Assembly: GCA_029553475.1 (NCBI GenBank)
Contig: JAKPKV010000062.1
Coordinates: 1 to 34,594, forward strand
Direction of reading: 5' to 3'
DNA: 34,594 bases
Source: Armatimonadota bacterium
GTDB taxonomy: Bacteria > Armatimonadota > Hebobacteria > CAIYQO01
In this document: piece by piece, positions 1 to 8,794 of the stretch
Numbering within the stretch: the stretch's first letter is position 1
How the letters are laid out: the number at the start of each line of letters is the position of its first letter
The notes under the pieces: model-generated
The model's database searches: none
Seen by the model: the letters and a program-made list of their open reading frames with translations, nothing else
What the model was told of the DNA's origin: nothing
Translations under genes and position numbers: made by a program

Positions 1-714
1 GACGGCGGCGCGACGTGGGGCGAGCGCCGCCGCATCACCCCGGAGGCTGGCTACTATACCGGCGCCAATGACCGCGCGCTCCGCCTCACCAGCGGGCGCA
101 TCCTCCTCCCCTGTCACGTGCGCGTGAATTTGCGGAACGGGGACATGTCGCCGGTGATGGTCTGGAGCGACGACGCGGGGGGGACGTGGACCACCGGCGC
201 GCCGCTGGCGCACGTGCCGCAGCCTGGTGAGGCACAGCAGCCGCTGAAGATCAGCGAGCCGACGGTGGCGGAACGCGCCGACGGCTCGCTGCTCATCCTC
301 TGCCGCTCGACGATGGGCACGCTCTTCACCGCCACCTCGACGGACGGCGGCGAGCACTGGACCACGCTGACGCCCAGCGCGATTGCCAGCAAAACCGCGC
401 CGCCGTATCTGAAGCGCCTCGGCGATGGCCGCCTCATCCTGCTGCGCAACCCGCCCACCCCCGAGGAGATCGCGCGCAACCGCTACGTCCCCGACGTGCG
501 CACCACCCTGCAGCTTCTCATCAGTCGCGATGACGGCGCCGCCTGGAGCGCGCCGCTCACCCTCGCGCACGACGGCGTCAACGGCTACTGCTACCCCGCC
601 GTCCTCGAGCTGCCGCGTTCGCGCGAGCTCCTCGTCTTCTGCAGCAAGACGCCGGAGACGATCTCCGGCGCCGCCTACGTGCTGCTGCGCCTGCCGGTGC
701 CCGGCGAACCATAA
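1..714 (+). CDS. Sialidase-like (BNR/Asp-box) protein, 5'-truncated
   Basis: The open frame runs from the first base of the window to TAA at 712-714, so only the C-terminal 237 residues are present. Asp-box motifs (S/T-x-D-x-G-x-x-W) occur four times: DGGATW at the very start, SDDAGGTW, STDGGEHW and SRDDGAAW. They are spaced as in six-bladed beta-propeller sialidases. In that family the fold hydrolyses terminal sialic acids or acts on other glycans; the N-terminal arginine of the active site lies outside the window, so substrate cannot be judged. No signal peptide can be assessed. It converges on the secreted pectin-lyase-fold gene on the minus strand, which suggests a polysaccharide-use neighbourhood. 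Other Asp-box proteins, such as BNR-repeat glycosidases of unknown activity, remain possible. Confidence 0.8.
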   Translation, partial: DGGATWGERRRITPEAGYYTGANDRALRLTSGRILLPCHVRVNLRNGDMSPVMVWSDDAGGTWTTGAPLAHVPQPGEAQQPLKISEPTVAERADGSLLILCRSTMGTLFTATSTDGGEHWTTLTPSAIASKTAPPYLKRLGDGRLILLRNPPTPEEIARNRYVPDVRTTLQLLISRDDGAAWSAPLTLAHDGVNGYCYPAVLELPRSRELLVFCSKTPETISGAAYVLLRLPVPGEP

Positions 715-749
715 CCGGGAGAATCACCACCGGAAAGAGTGCCGGTCGT

Positions 750-2984
750 CTACTTCACCGCCCCCGGGTGATTGATCCGCAAGTCCATCTCGCCCAGCAG
801 GCGGAGGTCGTCGAGGGCGACGGTGAGCCTGGCGAGGGTGTCGGCGGAGAGCGTCTCTTCCACCTGCACGCCGTCCAACTGCTCGGAGACGCCGGAGCAG
901 CCGACGAGGGAAATGCGCGCGGCCTCATCCTTTTGCACGGCGAGCTTCGTATTGTAAAAACTGCCGCCCCAGACGATCATCTCCAGCGGTTTGGCGCCGA
1001 CGTGGGTGAGGGGCATCAGCTTCGGATCGATGTAGAACTGCGCCGGGCCGTAGGCGATCTGCCCGTGGTAGCCGCGGATGTCGAAGGCCACGCCCGGCTG
1101 TCCGTCCTTGCGCGGACTCAGGTGCAGCTTCGGCGCCTGCAGGGTGAGACGGCCCGGCGGATCGCCGGGGCTGCCTTCCAACCAGTAGCCGTTGTCCGCC
1201 TGCTCGATGTAAAAATCGCTGGCCACCAGGCTGTGGTTATCCTTCACGTAGAGGGCGTGGGTGCAGCTCGTGCCCAGGCGGGTGATGATGCCGAGGAAGC
1301 CGTCGCGCTCCTTCGCCGCGCCCTCTACCACCACCGAGCCTTCGTAGCTGTTGCCCAGCAGCACGGTGGCGCGGGCGGCGTCGCGCAGGCGGATATTCCC
1401 CTGCACGTGGCTGACGCGCACCACCGCGCCCTTCCCCAGGTCGCGCAGGCACAGCCCCTGGCGGAAGGGGGCGCGCTGGTACATGCCGTAGACCACCACG
1501 TTGTCATAGGTGATCTCCGACGACTGCGCCGTGCCCGTCTGCAGGATGTCGCACTCGTTTTTCATGCCGAGCCCGACGTCGTGGCCGCCCACCGCCAGGT
1601 TTTCCATGACGATGCGCCCCGGATCCACCACTTCGATGATCGCGCCGGCTTCCTGCCCCTTCCAGGTGAGGCCGGTCTTGAAGCCGCTGCCGCCGACGTA
1701 ATAGTCGGCCCCGGTGACGCGCAGCGGCTTCGTCACCGCGTACACGCCCGTCGGCAGGTAGGCGATGGCGCCGTTGCCGTGTGCGCGGGCGGCGTCAATC
1801 GTCTTCTGCAGCGCCTCGGTGTCGTCGGTGCGGCCGTCGGCCTTCGCGCCGAACTCCACTTTCGCGTCAAAGACCTTCCCCGGCACCGCCGCCGTGTCGC
1901 GCAGGAAGCGGTGGTCGGCGGAGGTGAGGCTGCCTTTGCGCGTGCCGGCGGGGATCTCGTAGACGCGGCCCACCTTCGGGGTGTAGACACCATCCGTCGC
2001 GGTGGAGACGTTCCCCGAGACGAAGAGCCGCTGGCCGCCGGAGCGGATCTGTACCGGCGGCGTCTTCCCCGGCGGGTTGGTGAAGACGCAGTCGAAAATG
2101 GTCACCGGCGCCCCGCCGATGCTCATCGCCCAGTCGGGGTTCGTCCAGTCGCTCACCTGACAATCCTGCACGGAGAGCGGCGCCACCGGGTTGCCGTAGG
2201 AGAGGAAGGCTTTCGCGCCGACGGAGACGCAGCGGCGCACCGACGAGCCGTGCTCCGGATTCAGCGTGATGTCCACGGTGGTGCTGCCTTCGAAGCGGCA
2301 GTTGCGGATGTAGGTGTTGCCGTGGCTGCACTGGATGGCCGTGCCGCAGCGGCGGAATTCGCAGCCGTCAATCGTCCAGTCGTAGTCGTTGAAGTTGAGG
2401 AAGGCGATGCCGCGCCCGCAGTCCTCGAAGAGGCAGTTCTCGATCATGATCTCCGCGGTGGCCGGCGCGCCGCTGGCCAGCAGGCCGGTATCGGTGAAGT
2501 TGCGGAAGGCCATGTGCCGGTGCCCCACCTCCGTTTCGAAGCCATTCGGGCCGTTCTGGTGGTGCAGGCCCACCGTCGCTTTGCCGCGCCCGTCAAATGA
2601 CAGCCCGATGTAGCGCCCGTGGGCGTTGCCGTGGTCGAGCCACAGCGGCTGCCCCGCCGGGCCGTCCCACACCAGCGTAGTATCGCGCCCATGCCCGAGG
2701 ATCATCACCCCGATGAGGCGCACCTTCGGCTGCAGCCGCAGCGTCGAAGTGACGCGGTAGGTCCCCGCCGGGAAATAGAGCGTCATGCCCGCCGCCAGCC
2801 CGTCAAACGCCCCCTGGATCGCCGCGGTGTCATCGGCGACGCCGTCGCCCACCGCGCCCAGTTTCTTGACGTTCGTCCAATCGGACCGCTCGGTCCAGTT
2901 CAGCGCGGGAATCTGCGCCGGCGCCGCCATCGCCATCATCCCCACCCCCAGCAGCCATACGCCGCACAACAACCTGAAGAACAT
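750..2984 (-). CDS. Secreted tandem pectate_lyase_3 (right-handed beta-helix) protein
   Basis: The product is 744 aa. I place the start at ATG 2984 because a GAGGAGG ribosome-binding site lies six bases upstream and the protein then opens with a signal peptide (MFFRLLCGVWLLGVGMMAMA, cleavage near AAPAQ). The frame extends 13 codons further upstream without support. Two pectate_lyase_3-type segments begin near residues 45 and 375; both show the hallmark G-A-x-x-D-G-x-x-DDT-x-A-x-Q pattern (GAVGDGVADDTAAIQ and GAKADGRTDDTEALQ). Tandem beta-helices of this sort occur in GH55-like exo-beta-1,3-glucanases and in uncharacterised carbohydrate-active proteins, so a secreted glycoside hydrolase or lyase is likely but the substrate is unknown. 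It is monocistronic and convergent with the sialidase-like gene. Confidence 0.85.
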   Translation of the reverse strand: MFFRLLCGVWLLGVGMMAMAAPAQIPALNWTERSDWTNVKKLGAVGDGVADDTAAIQGAFDGLAAGMTLYFPAGTYRVTSTLRLQPKVRLIGVMILGHGRDTTLVWDGPAGQPLWLDHGNAHGRYIGLSFDGRGKATVGLHHQNGPNGFETEVGHRHMAFRNFTDTGLLASGAPATAEIMIENCLFEDCGRGIAFLNFNDYDWTIDGCEFRRCGTAIQCSHGNTYIRNCRFEGSTTVDITLNPEHGSSVRRCVSVGAKAFLSYGNPVAPLSVQDCQVSDWTNPDWAMSIGGAPVTIFDCVFTNPPGKTPPVQIRSGGQRLFVSGNVSTATDGVYTPKVGRVYEIPAGTRKGSLTSADHRFLRDTAAVPGKVFDAKVEFGAKADGRTDDTEALQKTIDAARAHGNGAIAYLPTGVYAVTKPLRVTGADYYVGGSGFKTGLTWKGQEAGAIIEVVDPGRIVMENLAVGGHDVGLGMKNECDILQTGTAQSSEITYDNVVVYGMYQRAPFRQGLCLRDLGKGAVVRVSHVQGNIRLRDAARATVLLGNSYEGSVVVEGAAKERDGFLGIITRLGTSCTHALYVKDNHSLVASDFYIEQADNGYWLEGSPGDPPGRLTLQAPKLHLSPRKDGQPGVAFDIRGYHGQIAYGPAQFYIDPKLMPLTHVGAKPLEMIVWGGSFYNTKLAVQKDEAARISLVGCSGVSEQLDGVQVEETLSADTLARLTVALDDLRLLGEMDLRINHPGAVK

Positions 2985-3256
2985 CGTCGCCTCCTCACCC
3001 GGTATCGGTAACTTCTTCGACACCCGTTTCTTCCATGCGTTGCGGGGGGAGTCCTGCTGGGATGGCAGGACGGAGGCCTGGGAGCGCCGGCCTCCGGCCG
3101 GCCCATACCGTCGCGCCGCGCGCGGAGGGGTCGCGGCCGCCTCTCCACACCCCTCCCGCGCGTCACCTCACCCCTTCTCCTCCCCACCTTCGCGTCTTCC
3201 TTGTCTTCCGTTCTTCGTGGCACACCCGCACCGCTCCGCCACCCACCAACGCGGAA

Positions 3257-3285
3257 ACTCGTGCGGAGTGCAACGCCGCGGCCCC
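3257..3285. repeat. Solo arm of the ACTCGTGCGGAGT palindromic repeat
   Basis: The 29 bases match the right arm of the large palindrome at 29855-29886 with only two differences (G for A and G for T in the middle). No opposite arm is found nearby, so this is a half copy. Confidence 0.7.
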
Positions 3286-3342
3286 CGGTGCGGCGGCGCG
3301 ACGGAATCTCGCCCGCCAGCGCAGGACTTCGGACTGATTTTA

Positions 3343-3351
3343 TGCTACAAT
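3343..3351 (+). promoter_or_regulatory. Extended -10 promoter of pgi
   Basis: TGC-TACAAT forms an extended -10 (TG at 3343-3344, TACAAT at 3346-3351). No good -35 hexamer is found 17 bases upstream, as is usual for extended -10 promoters. Predicted transcription begins near 3358, leaving a leader of roughly 40 bases before the GGAGG ribosome-binding site. Confidence 0.5.
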
Positions 3352-3394
3352 ACCCCCCGATTCGCCGGGGAGCCGGTATCTGCGTGGAGGTGTT

Positions 3395-4756
3395 ATGATG
3401 GCGGGACAGGTGCCCGTGTCGCTGGAGTATTCGTATCTGCTGCCGGACGTGGAGCCGGAGGAGCTGGCGAGCTGGCAGCCGGCGGTGACGCTGATGCATG
3501 AGAGGCTGGAGGGGGGCACCGGCCCCGGCAGCGCTTTCCTCGGCTGGCTGGACCCCGCCGCCATCATGCCCGCGGAACAGCTCGCCGCCATCCAGGCGAC
3601 GGCGGCGCGGCTGCGCGAGGCGACGGAGGTGATGGTGGTGGTCGGCATCGGCGGCTCCTACCTGGGCGCGCGCGCCGTCATCGAGGCGCTGGCGGCGCCC
3701 GGCGGGCCGACCGTGCTCTACGCCGGGCAGACGCTCTCCGCGGAGTATACCGACTGGCTGCTCACTTACCTGAAGGACAAGCGCTTCTGCATCAACGTGG
3801 TGAGCAAATCGGGCACCACTACCGAGCCGGCGGTAGCGTTCCGCCTGCTGCGCGACCTGCTGCGGCGCCAGGCGGGCGCGGAGGCGAACGAACGCATCAT
3901 CGCCACCACCGACCCCGACCGCGGCGCGCTGCGCGGCGTGGCGACGAAGGAAGGCTACCAAACCTTCCCCATCCCCGCCAACGTGGGCGGGCGCTACAGC
4001 GTCTTCACCGCGGTGGGCCTGTTGCCCATCGCCTACGCCGGCGTGGACGCGGCGGCGCTCCTCGACGGCGCGACCGCGTGCGCCGCCGCCTGCCGCACCC
4101 CCGACCTGGCGAAGAACCCCGCCTACGTCTACGCCGCCGCGCGCAACCTGCTGTATCGGAAGGGCAAGAGCATCGAGCTGCTGGCCACCTTCGAGCCGCG
4201 CCTGCACTACCTGGCCGAGTGGTGGAAGCAGCTATACGGCGAATCGGAAGGCAAGCGCCAGATGGGCATCTTCCCCGCCAGCGTGGAGTTCACCACCGAC
4301 CTGCACTCCATGGGCCAGTGGATTCAAGAAGGGCGGCGCGACATTTTTGAGACCTTCGTCACCATCGCCGGCGGTCAGCCCGCGGTGATGATCCCCGGCG
4401 ACCCCGACGACGCCGACGGGCTGAACTTCCTCGCCGGCAAAAAATCCGTGGACGACGTGAACCGCCGCGCCTGCGCGGGCACCATACTCGCCCACCGCCA
4501 GGGCGGCGTGCCGAGCATGACCATCACCCTGCCGGCGCTCGCCCCCCGCCCGCTGGGCGCGCTGCTCTACTGCTTCGAGAAGGCCTGCGGCGTCAGCGGC
4601 TACCTGCTCGGCGTCAACCCCTTCGACCAGCCCGGCGTGGAGCAGTACAAGACGAATATGTTCGCGCTGATGCACAAACCCGGTTTTGAGACCGAAAGCG
4701 CCGCCGTGCTCGCCGCCGTGCAGGAGCGCCAGGGCAAGCACGTGGTGACGTTCTAG
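3395..4756 (+). CDS. pgi: Glucose-6-phosphate isomerase
   Basis: This 453-aa cytoplasmic enzyme interconverts glucose-6-phosphate and fructose-6-phosphate. The first sugar-isomerase (SIS) domain carries VVGIGGSYLGARA (residues 82-94) and VSKSGTTTEP, the phosphate-binding loop. The second carries GGRYSVFTAVGLLP and MGQWIQEG, followed by the QPGVEQYK region. The length fits the short Bacillus-type Pgi rather than the 550-aa E. coli form. There are two adjacent ATGs, at 3395 and 3398. GGAGG at 3386-3390 is four bases from the first and seven from the second, so 3398 may be the true start. It has its own promoter and no operon partner, being followed by a large palindromic repeat. The assignment is secure. 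Confidence 0.96.
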   Translation: MMAGQVPVSLEYSYLLPDVEPEELASWQPAVTLMHERLEGGTGPGSAFLGWLDPAAIMPAEQLAAIQATAARLREATEVMVVVGIGGSYLGARAVIEALAAPGGPTVLYAGQTLSAEYTDWLLTYLKDKRFCINVVSKSGTTTEPAVAFRLLRDLLRRQAGAEANERIIATTDPDRGALRGVATKEGYQTFPIPANVGGRYSVFTAVGLLPIAYAGVDAAALLDGATACAAACRTPDLAKNPAYVYAAARNLLYRKGKSIELLATFEPRLHYLAEWWKQLYGESEGKRQMGIFPASVEFTTDLHSMGQWIQEGRRDIFETFVTIAGGQPAVMIPGDPDDADGLNFLAGKKSVDDVNRRACAGTILAHRQGGVPSMTITLPALAPRPLGALLYCFEKACGVSGYLLGVNPFDQPGVEQYKTNMFALMHKPGFETESAAVLAAVQERQGKHVVTF

Positions 4757-4796
4757 GGCACATCGGCAAACAGCCGGTCCGCATTGGTGTCCGTCG

Positions 4797-4931
4797 CCGC
4801 CTCCGGCTGTTGGTAGTGCGCCACGCAGCGGAGCGGAGTGGCGCCGTGCAGGCTATGTCTCCACCGGCTTAGCGCCACTCCGCTCCGCTGCGTGGCGCAC
4901 TACCAACACGCGGAGGCGATTGTCGGAGGAG
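4797..4931. repeat. Palindromic repeat, TTGGTAGTGCGCCACGC family, copy 1
   Basis: A perfect 35-bp inverted repeat (4810-4844 against 4872-4906) flanks a 27-base loop. Similarity between the two sides continues outward through a CGCCTCCG word. The right arm and the following ACGCGGAGGCGATT recur at 12362-12405. No T-run follows, so it is not a standard terminator. It fills the gap between the convergent pgi and lpxK genes. Confidence 0.85.
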
Positions 4932-4998
4932 CACACCCCCGAATACGTTACCCCGTATACGAAGTGACGTGGCCGTGATCAACGATGCCGATTGCGCG

Positions 4999-6045
4999 TC
5001 ATCGTCCCGGCTGCTGCCCTATCTCCACCTCCGCCATCTCCACCTCGACGACCAGGAGCGGCAGGGGGAGGTCGTGGGGGAGGCGGATGGCGTCTTTGGG
5101 GGTGGTCACGAGCAGCATGTCGCCGGTGAGCTGCGCCTGGATGCCGGCGAGGTCGTCCACGGAGTAGCGGTGATGGTCGGGGAAGCGGCAGGGGGTGACG
5201 GCGGCGCCCAGCGTTTCCAGCATCTGCTCGAATTCAGCCGGGTGGCCCAGGCCGGAGAGCGCGAGCACGCGGCGGCCGCGCAGCAGCGCCAGCGGCGCCC
5301 GCGCCCCGTCCAGCGCGCGCAGGGTGATGGGCCGGTGCTCGGTGTAGCGCACGCGGGCGCGCGGGGCGAAGACGGCGATGCGACGCTGCACATGCGCCAG
5401 CTGCGCCGGCGAGGCCAACCCGGCGTGCGTCACCCAGACTTCGTGCGCGCGGCGCAGGTGCGACCAGGGCTCGCGGAAGAGGCCGCGCGGCGCCAGCGCC
5501 TCGCGCGCGGCGGGCTGCAGCGCGTCCAGCAGCACGATGTCGGTATCCCGGTGCAGGCGCCAGTACTGAAAGCCGTCGTCCAGCAGCAGCACCTCGGGGT
5601 GAAAATGCTCCAGCGCGTAGCGGCCCGTCTCGCGCCGGTTCGTGCCCACCAGCACCGGCACGCCGGGCAGGCTCACCGCCAGCAGGTACGGCTCGTCCCC
5701 CGCCTCTTCCGGCGTCAACCGCACGCCCGACTCGGTGGAGACGACAGCCATCGCCTCCCGCGAGACGCGCCCGTAGCCGCGGCTGAGGATGACCACCTTC
5801 TTGCCCGCCGCCGCCAGCTCGCGCGCCAGCTTCAGCACCGCCAGCGTCTTGCCCGTCCCGCCCATGGAGAGGTTGCCGACGCTGATCACCGCGACCGGCA
5901 GCCGCGTCTTCCCACCGATGAGCATATCACCGCGCAGCCCGAGCCAGTAGAGCCACGACCCCACCCGCAGCAGCGCCCGCAGGGCCGCGGGTTTGATCCC
6001 CGGTACGCCGTCTATGACCGCCAGTAGGTAGTCGCGTGTTGTCAT
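4999..6045 (-). CDS. lpxK: Tetraacyldisaccharide 4'-kinase
   Basis: LpxK phosphorylates the 4' position of the tetraacyl-disaccharide lipid A precursor at the inner membrane. The 348-aa product has a hydrophobic N-terminal segment (about residues 22-40), then the LpxK Walker A GNLSMGGTGKT at 57-67, then ILSRGYGR, DEPYLLA and LLLDDGFQ, all typical of the family. The start at ATG 6045 overlaps the waaA stop as ATGA, implying translational coupling; no strong separate ribosome-binding site is seen. The frame stays open further upstream inside waaA, but that portion is only the other reading frame of waaA. With waaA it shows that the host makes Kdo-lipid A. Confidence 0.95.
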   Translation of the reverse strand: MTTRDYLLAVIDGVPGIKPAALRALLRVGSWLYWLGLRGDMLIGGKTRLPVAVISVGNLSMGGTGKTLAVLKLARELAAAGKKVVILSRGYGRVSREAMAVVSTESGVRLTPEEAGDEPYLLAVSLPGVPVLVGTNRRETGRYALEHFHPEVLLLDDGFQYWRLHRDTDIVLLDALQPAAREALAPRGLFREPWSHLRRAHEVWVTHAGLASPAQLAHVQRRIAVFAPRARVRYTEHRPITLRALDGARAPLALLRGRRVLALSGLGHPAEFEQMLETLGAAVTPCRFPDHHRYSVDDLAGIQAQLTGDMLLVTTPKDAIRLPHDLPLPLLVVEVEMAEVEIGQQPGR

Positions 6046-7391
6046 GGGTCTGCCAGGCCGGAGGCCGGACGCCGGCCCTCGGACGCCGGCCCGATCGCCC
6101 CCATCGCCTCCAGCAGCGTCCGCGCCACCAGGGCGCAGCGGGCGGCGGCGCCGCTGTGGCGGGCGAAGACATCTTTCGCCTGGTCGGCGATTTTGCGGCG
6201 CAGGCGCGGGGTGCTCATCAGCTCGATCCAGCGCGCGGCGAGCGCGTCGGCGTCCGCCACCTGGTAGCCCACGCCGGCCTCCAGCACGATGGCGGTGATG
6301 TCGCGGGTTTTGTGCATGTGTGGACCGAAGAGCACCGCCTTGCCCAGCCCCAGCGGCTCCAGCAGGTTGTGCCCGCCGATGGGCACGAGGCTGCCGCCCA
6401 CGAAGGCGGCGCCGCACAGGGCGTAGGCACGGGCGAGCTCGCCGATGGTGTCGAGGATGATCACCGCGTCGGGCGGCGGGGGGGTCGTCGCCAGCTTGCT
6501 GCGGCGGGCGACGGCAAAACCGTGCGCCACCGCCAGCTCCTCCACCGCCTGCGCGCGGTCAATGGCGCGGGGGGCGATGATGAGGCGCAGCTTCGGCTGC
6601 GCGGTTTTGAGCTGCCGAAAAGCCTGCAGCACGATCTCCTCTTCGCCGGGGTGGGTGCTGCCCGCCACCACCGCCGGCTCGTCGCGCTTCAGCCCCAGCG
6701 CGTTGCGCAGCGTCACCTGCTCGCCCAGCGGCACCGCGGTGAGCACCTGGTCGAATTTCGTATTCCCCACCACCGTCACGCGGTCGGGGTCGGCCCCCAG
6801 CCGGATGATGCGGTCGGCGTCTTCCCGCGACTGCATGCAGAAGCAATCAATGTTACTGAGCATCCAGCGGTACAGGAAGCCGAACCGCGCCGCGCCGCGC
6901 AGCGAGCGGTCGCTGATGATGCCGTTCGCCAGCATCACCCGGCACCCGAGCAGCTTCGCCACCGCCAGGAAATTCGGCCAGAGCTCCGTTTCCACCAGCA
7001 CCACCAGCCGCGGGCGCACCGCGCGCAGCGACAGCCACACGCCGGGGAGGAAATCGAAGGGGAAGTAGACGGTCTGGCCGCGGCCGCCCACCATGCGCTG
7101 CGCCTGCGCCTGCCCGGTGTCGGTGGTGGTGGAATGAAACAGCTCCCACCCCGGCAGCGCCGCCAGCAGCGCCTCCCAGATCGGCTTGGCCGCCACCGTC
7201 TCCCCCACCGAGACGGCGTGCAGCCAGATGCGCGGCGCCGTGCCCCGCAGCTTGCGCCCGGCGATCCATCCCATCTGCTCCGCGAAGCCCTTGCGCGACT
7301 TCCCGTATGCCACCAGCCGCCAGAGCAACACCAGCAGCGCCAGCGGGCTGAGCAGCACCAGCACCAGATTGTAGAGGAGAAAAATGACCAT
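6042..7391 (-). CDS. waaA: 3-deoxy-D-manno-octulosonic-acid (Kdo) transferase
   Basis: WaaA (KdtA) is a GT30 glycosyltransferase that adds Kdo from CMP-Kdo to lipid IVA on the cytoplasmic face of the inner membrane. The 449-aa protein starts with a membrane anchor (MVIFLLYNLVLVLLSPLALL), then WLHAVSVGE with the family's catalytic glutamate, VETELWPN, and GNTKFDQ at the domain linker. The C-terminal nucleotide-binding domain has GSTHPGEEE and GGSLVPIGGHNLLEP. The last 16 or so residues are encoded by a GC-rich repeat-like word (6053-6095, GGCCGGAGGCCGG) and look like a repeat captured into the coding end. The start at 7391 has no clear ribosome-binding site. The gene overlaps lpxK by four bases. 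Confidence 0.95.
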   Translation of the reverse strand: MVIFLLYNLVLVLLSPLALLVLLWRLVAYGKSRKGFAEQMGWIAGRKLRGTAPRIWLHAVSVGETVAAKPIWEALLAALPGWELFHSTTTDTGQAQAQRMVGGRGQTVYFPFDFLPGVWLSLRAVRPRLVVLVETELWPNFLAVAKLLGCRVMLANGIISDRSLRGAARFGFLYRWMLSNIDCFCMQSREDADRIIRLGADPDRVTVVGNTKFDQVLTAVPLGEQVTLRNALGLKRDEPAVVAGSTHPGEEEIVLQAFRQLKTAQPKLRLIIAPRAIDRAQAVEELAVAHGFAVARRSKLATTPPPPDAVIILDTIGELARAYALCGAAFVGGSLVPIGGHNLLEPLGLGKAVLFGPHMHKTRDITAIVLEAGVGYQVADADALAARWIELMSTPRLRRKIADQAKDVFARHSGAAARCALVARTLLEAMGAIGPASEGRRPASGLADP

Positions 7392-7520
7392 GGTTGACCG
7401 TACTGCTCATTTCGACGCGCGCGCGCCGAAGCCCTTTTTCCCGCGTGGACCGGCGTGTTCCGGCAGGAAACCGCCGCCCCGCGCCGAATAGCCTCTCCCG
7501 GCAAGCGAGGAGGCACACCC

Positions 7521-8513
7521 GTGGTGAAGATTCCGGTACAGGCGCAGGGCAGTTACGCGGTGGGCGTGGACGTGGGCGGCACGAATATCCGCGCCGGGGT
7601 GATCACCCGCGAGGGGAAGAAACTCGGCGAGGGGCGCCGGCCCGCGCGGGCGATGGAGGGCATCGCCGTCACGCTGCGCATGATCACCGAGGCGATTGAC
7701 GCGGCGCTGGCGGACGCCGGCGTGGACCGCGCCGGGCTGATGGGCATCGGCATGGGCGTGCCCGGCCGGCACAGCTCGGAGGAAGGGCTGGTGTACTACT
7801 CCCCGAACTTCGCCGGCTGGACGAACGTGCAACTGCTGCTGCCGGTGGAAGAGTATTTCGGCGTCGCCTGCTTCATGCGCAACGACGTGAAGACCGCCAG
7901 CATGGGCGAATATTATTTCGGCGCGGGCCAAGGCTGTAACTGGGTGGTGATGATCACCCTCGGCACCGGCATCGGCGGTAGCCTCATCGCCAATGGCAAG
8001 CTCATGCTCGGCTCCGGCGAAGGTTTTGCCGAAGTGGGGCATATGACGGTGCATCCCACGGGCCGCCTGTGCGGCTGCGGCAACCAGGGCTGCTGGGAGG
8101 CGATGGCCGGGCGCGACGCCATCATCGAGCGCGCCATCCGCCTGCTGCAGACCGGCCGTCCCAGCGTCCTCGGCGACCTGACGGGATTTGACGTGACCGC
8201 CATCACGCCCGCCGGCATCGCCCAGGCCGCGCAGGACGGCGATGCCCTCGCCCGCGAGGTGCTGGAGGAGACCGGCCGGTGGGTGGGCATCGGCGTCGCA
8301 AACCTCATCCAGCTCTACAACCCCGACGTGGTCATCATCGGCGGCGGCATCAGCCAGGCCGGCGATCTCCTCTTCGGCCACATCCGCCGCACCGTCAACT
8401 GGCGCGCCCGCATGGTCCCCGCCCGCACCGCCCGGATCGTCCCCGCCGCCCTCGGCGACGACGCCGGCATCTTCGGCGGCGCCGTGCTGGTGTTCGAGGC
8501 GGCGAAAGGGTGA
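7521..8513 (+). CDS. ROK-family sugar kinase (glucokinase-like)
   Basis: This 330-aa cytoplasmic kinase phosphorylates glucose or a related hexose (or N-acyl hexosamine) at O6 with ATP. The phosphate-binding motif is VGVDVGGTN (14-22), and LGTGIGGSL follows the catalytic RNDVK segment. The ROK zinc motif CGCGNQGC (Cys184, 186, 191) follows GHMTVHP, and IIGGGISQ lies near the C terminus. I choose GTG 7521 because GAGGAGG sits seven bases upstream; a second GTG follows directly at 7524. The frame is open to an ATG at 7455 with no ribosome-binding site, and those residues do not resemble the family. Glucose is the default guess, but the window also encodes amino-sugar enzymes, so an N-acetylmannosamine or N-acetylglucosamine kinase is possible. 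Confidence 0.9.
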   Translation: MVKIPVQAQGSYAVGVDVGGTNIRAGVITREGKKLGEGRRPARAMEGIAVTLRMITEAIDAALADAGVDRAGLMGIGMGVPGRHSSEEGLVYYSPNFAGWTNVQLLLPVEEYFGVACFMRNDVKTASMGEYYFGAGQGCNWVVMITLGTGIGGSLIANGKLMLGSGEGFAEVGHMTVHPTGRLCGCGNQGCWEAMAGRDAIIERAIRLLQTGRPSVLGDLTGFDVTAITPAGIAQAAQDGDALAREVLEETGRWVGIGVANLIQLYNPDVVIIGGGISQAGDLLFGHIRRTVNWRARMVPARTARIVPAALGDDAGIFGGAVLVFEAAKG

Positions 8514-8794
8514 GTCGGCAACGCGCCCGTTCTCCATCAACGAGATCCTCGCGCGTGGGGAGTGCCGTGACCGGCAGGGGGCAGACGGAACGGTATGGGC
8601 CTGACACCAGGTATCGCGTATCGCGCCCGCCCGCCTGCCGTCGGCCCCGTTTGCGCCCATCTCTCCCATCGCTGTGCCCGAATGCGCACACCGGTGCCGG
8701 TATCCGCCCATACCCGGGGGCACATATCCGATAGCTTCTCCGGCAGCGTGGCCGCTGAATCACCGTCGGGAGTGCCGGAACAGGGAGGTGGCGG

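Larger units (their letters stand above)
3024..3394. other. Gene-free stretch with repeat relics and the pgi promoter
   Basis: No convincing gene is present. It holds a GC-rich hairpin-like word around 3082-3110 (CCGGCCTCCGGCCGG), also seen at the 3' end of waaA, and a pyrimidine-rich tract at 3160-3230. A single arm of the repeat family that forms a complete palindrome at 29789-29886 lies at 3257-3285. The right end carries the promoter of pgi. Confidence 0.6.

Noticed and set aside
768-2600. A 610-aa open frame on the plus strand opposite the beta-helix gene
   Set aside because: It is the complement of a gene with signal peptide, ribosome-binding site and two family domains; its own sequence is Ala/Val/Arg/His-rich without a recognisable motif.
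2936-4207. A 423-aa minus-strand frame over pgi
   Set aside because: Fully antisense to pgi, whose sequence is a clear family match; GC-rich genomes give long antisense frames by chance.
4810-4906. Long palindrome considered as a bidirectional terminator
   Set aside because: A T-run is missing on either side and the arms recur elsewhere with a different interior, so a dispersed repeat explains it better, though it may still stop transcription.
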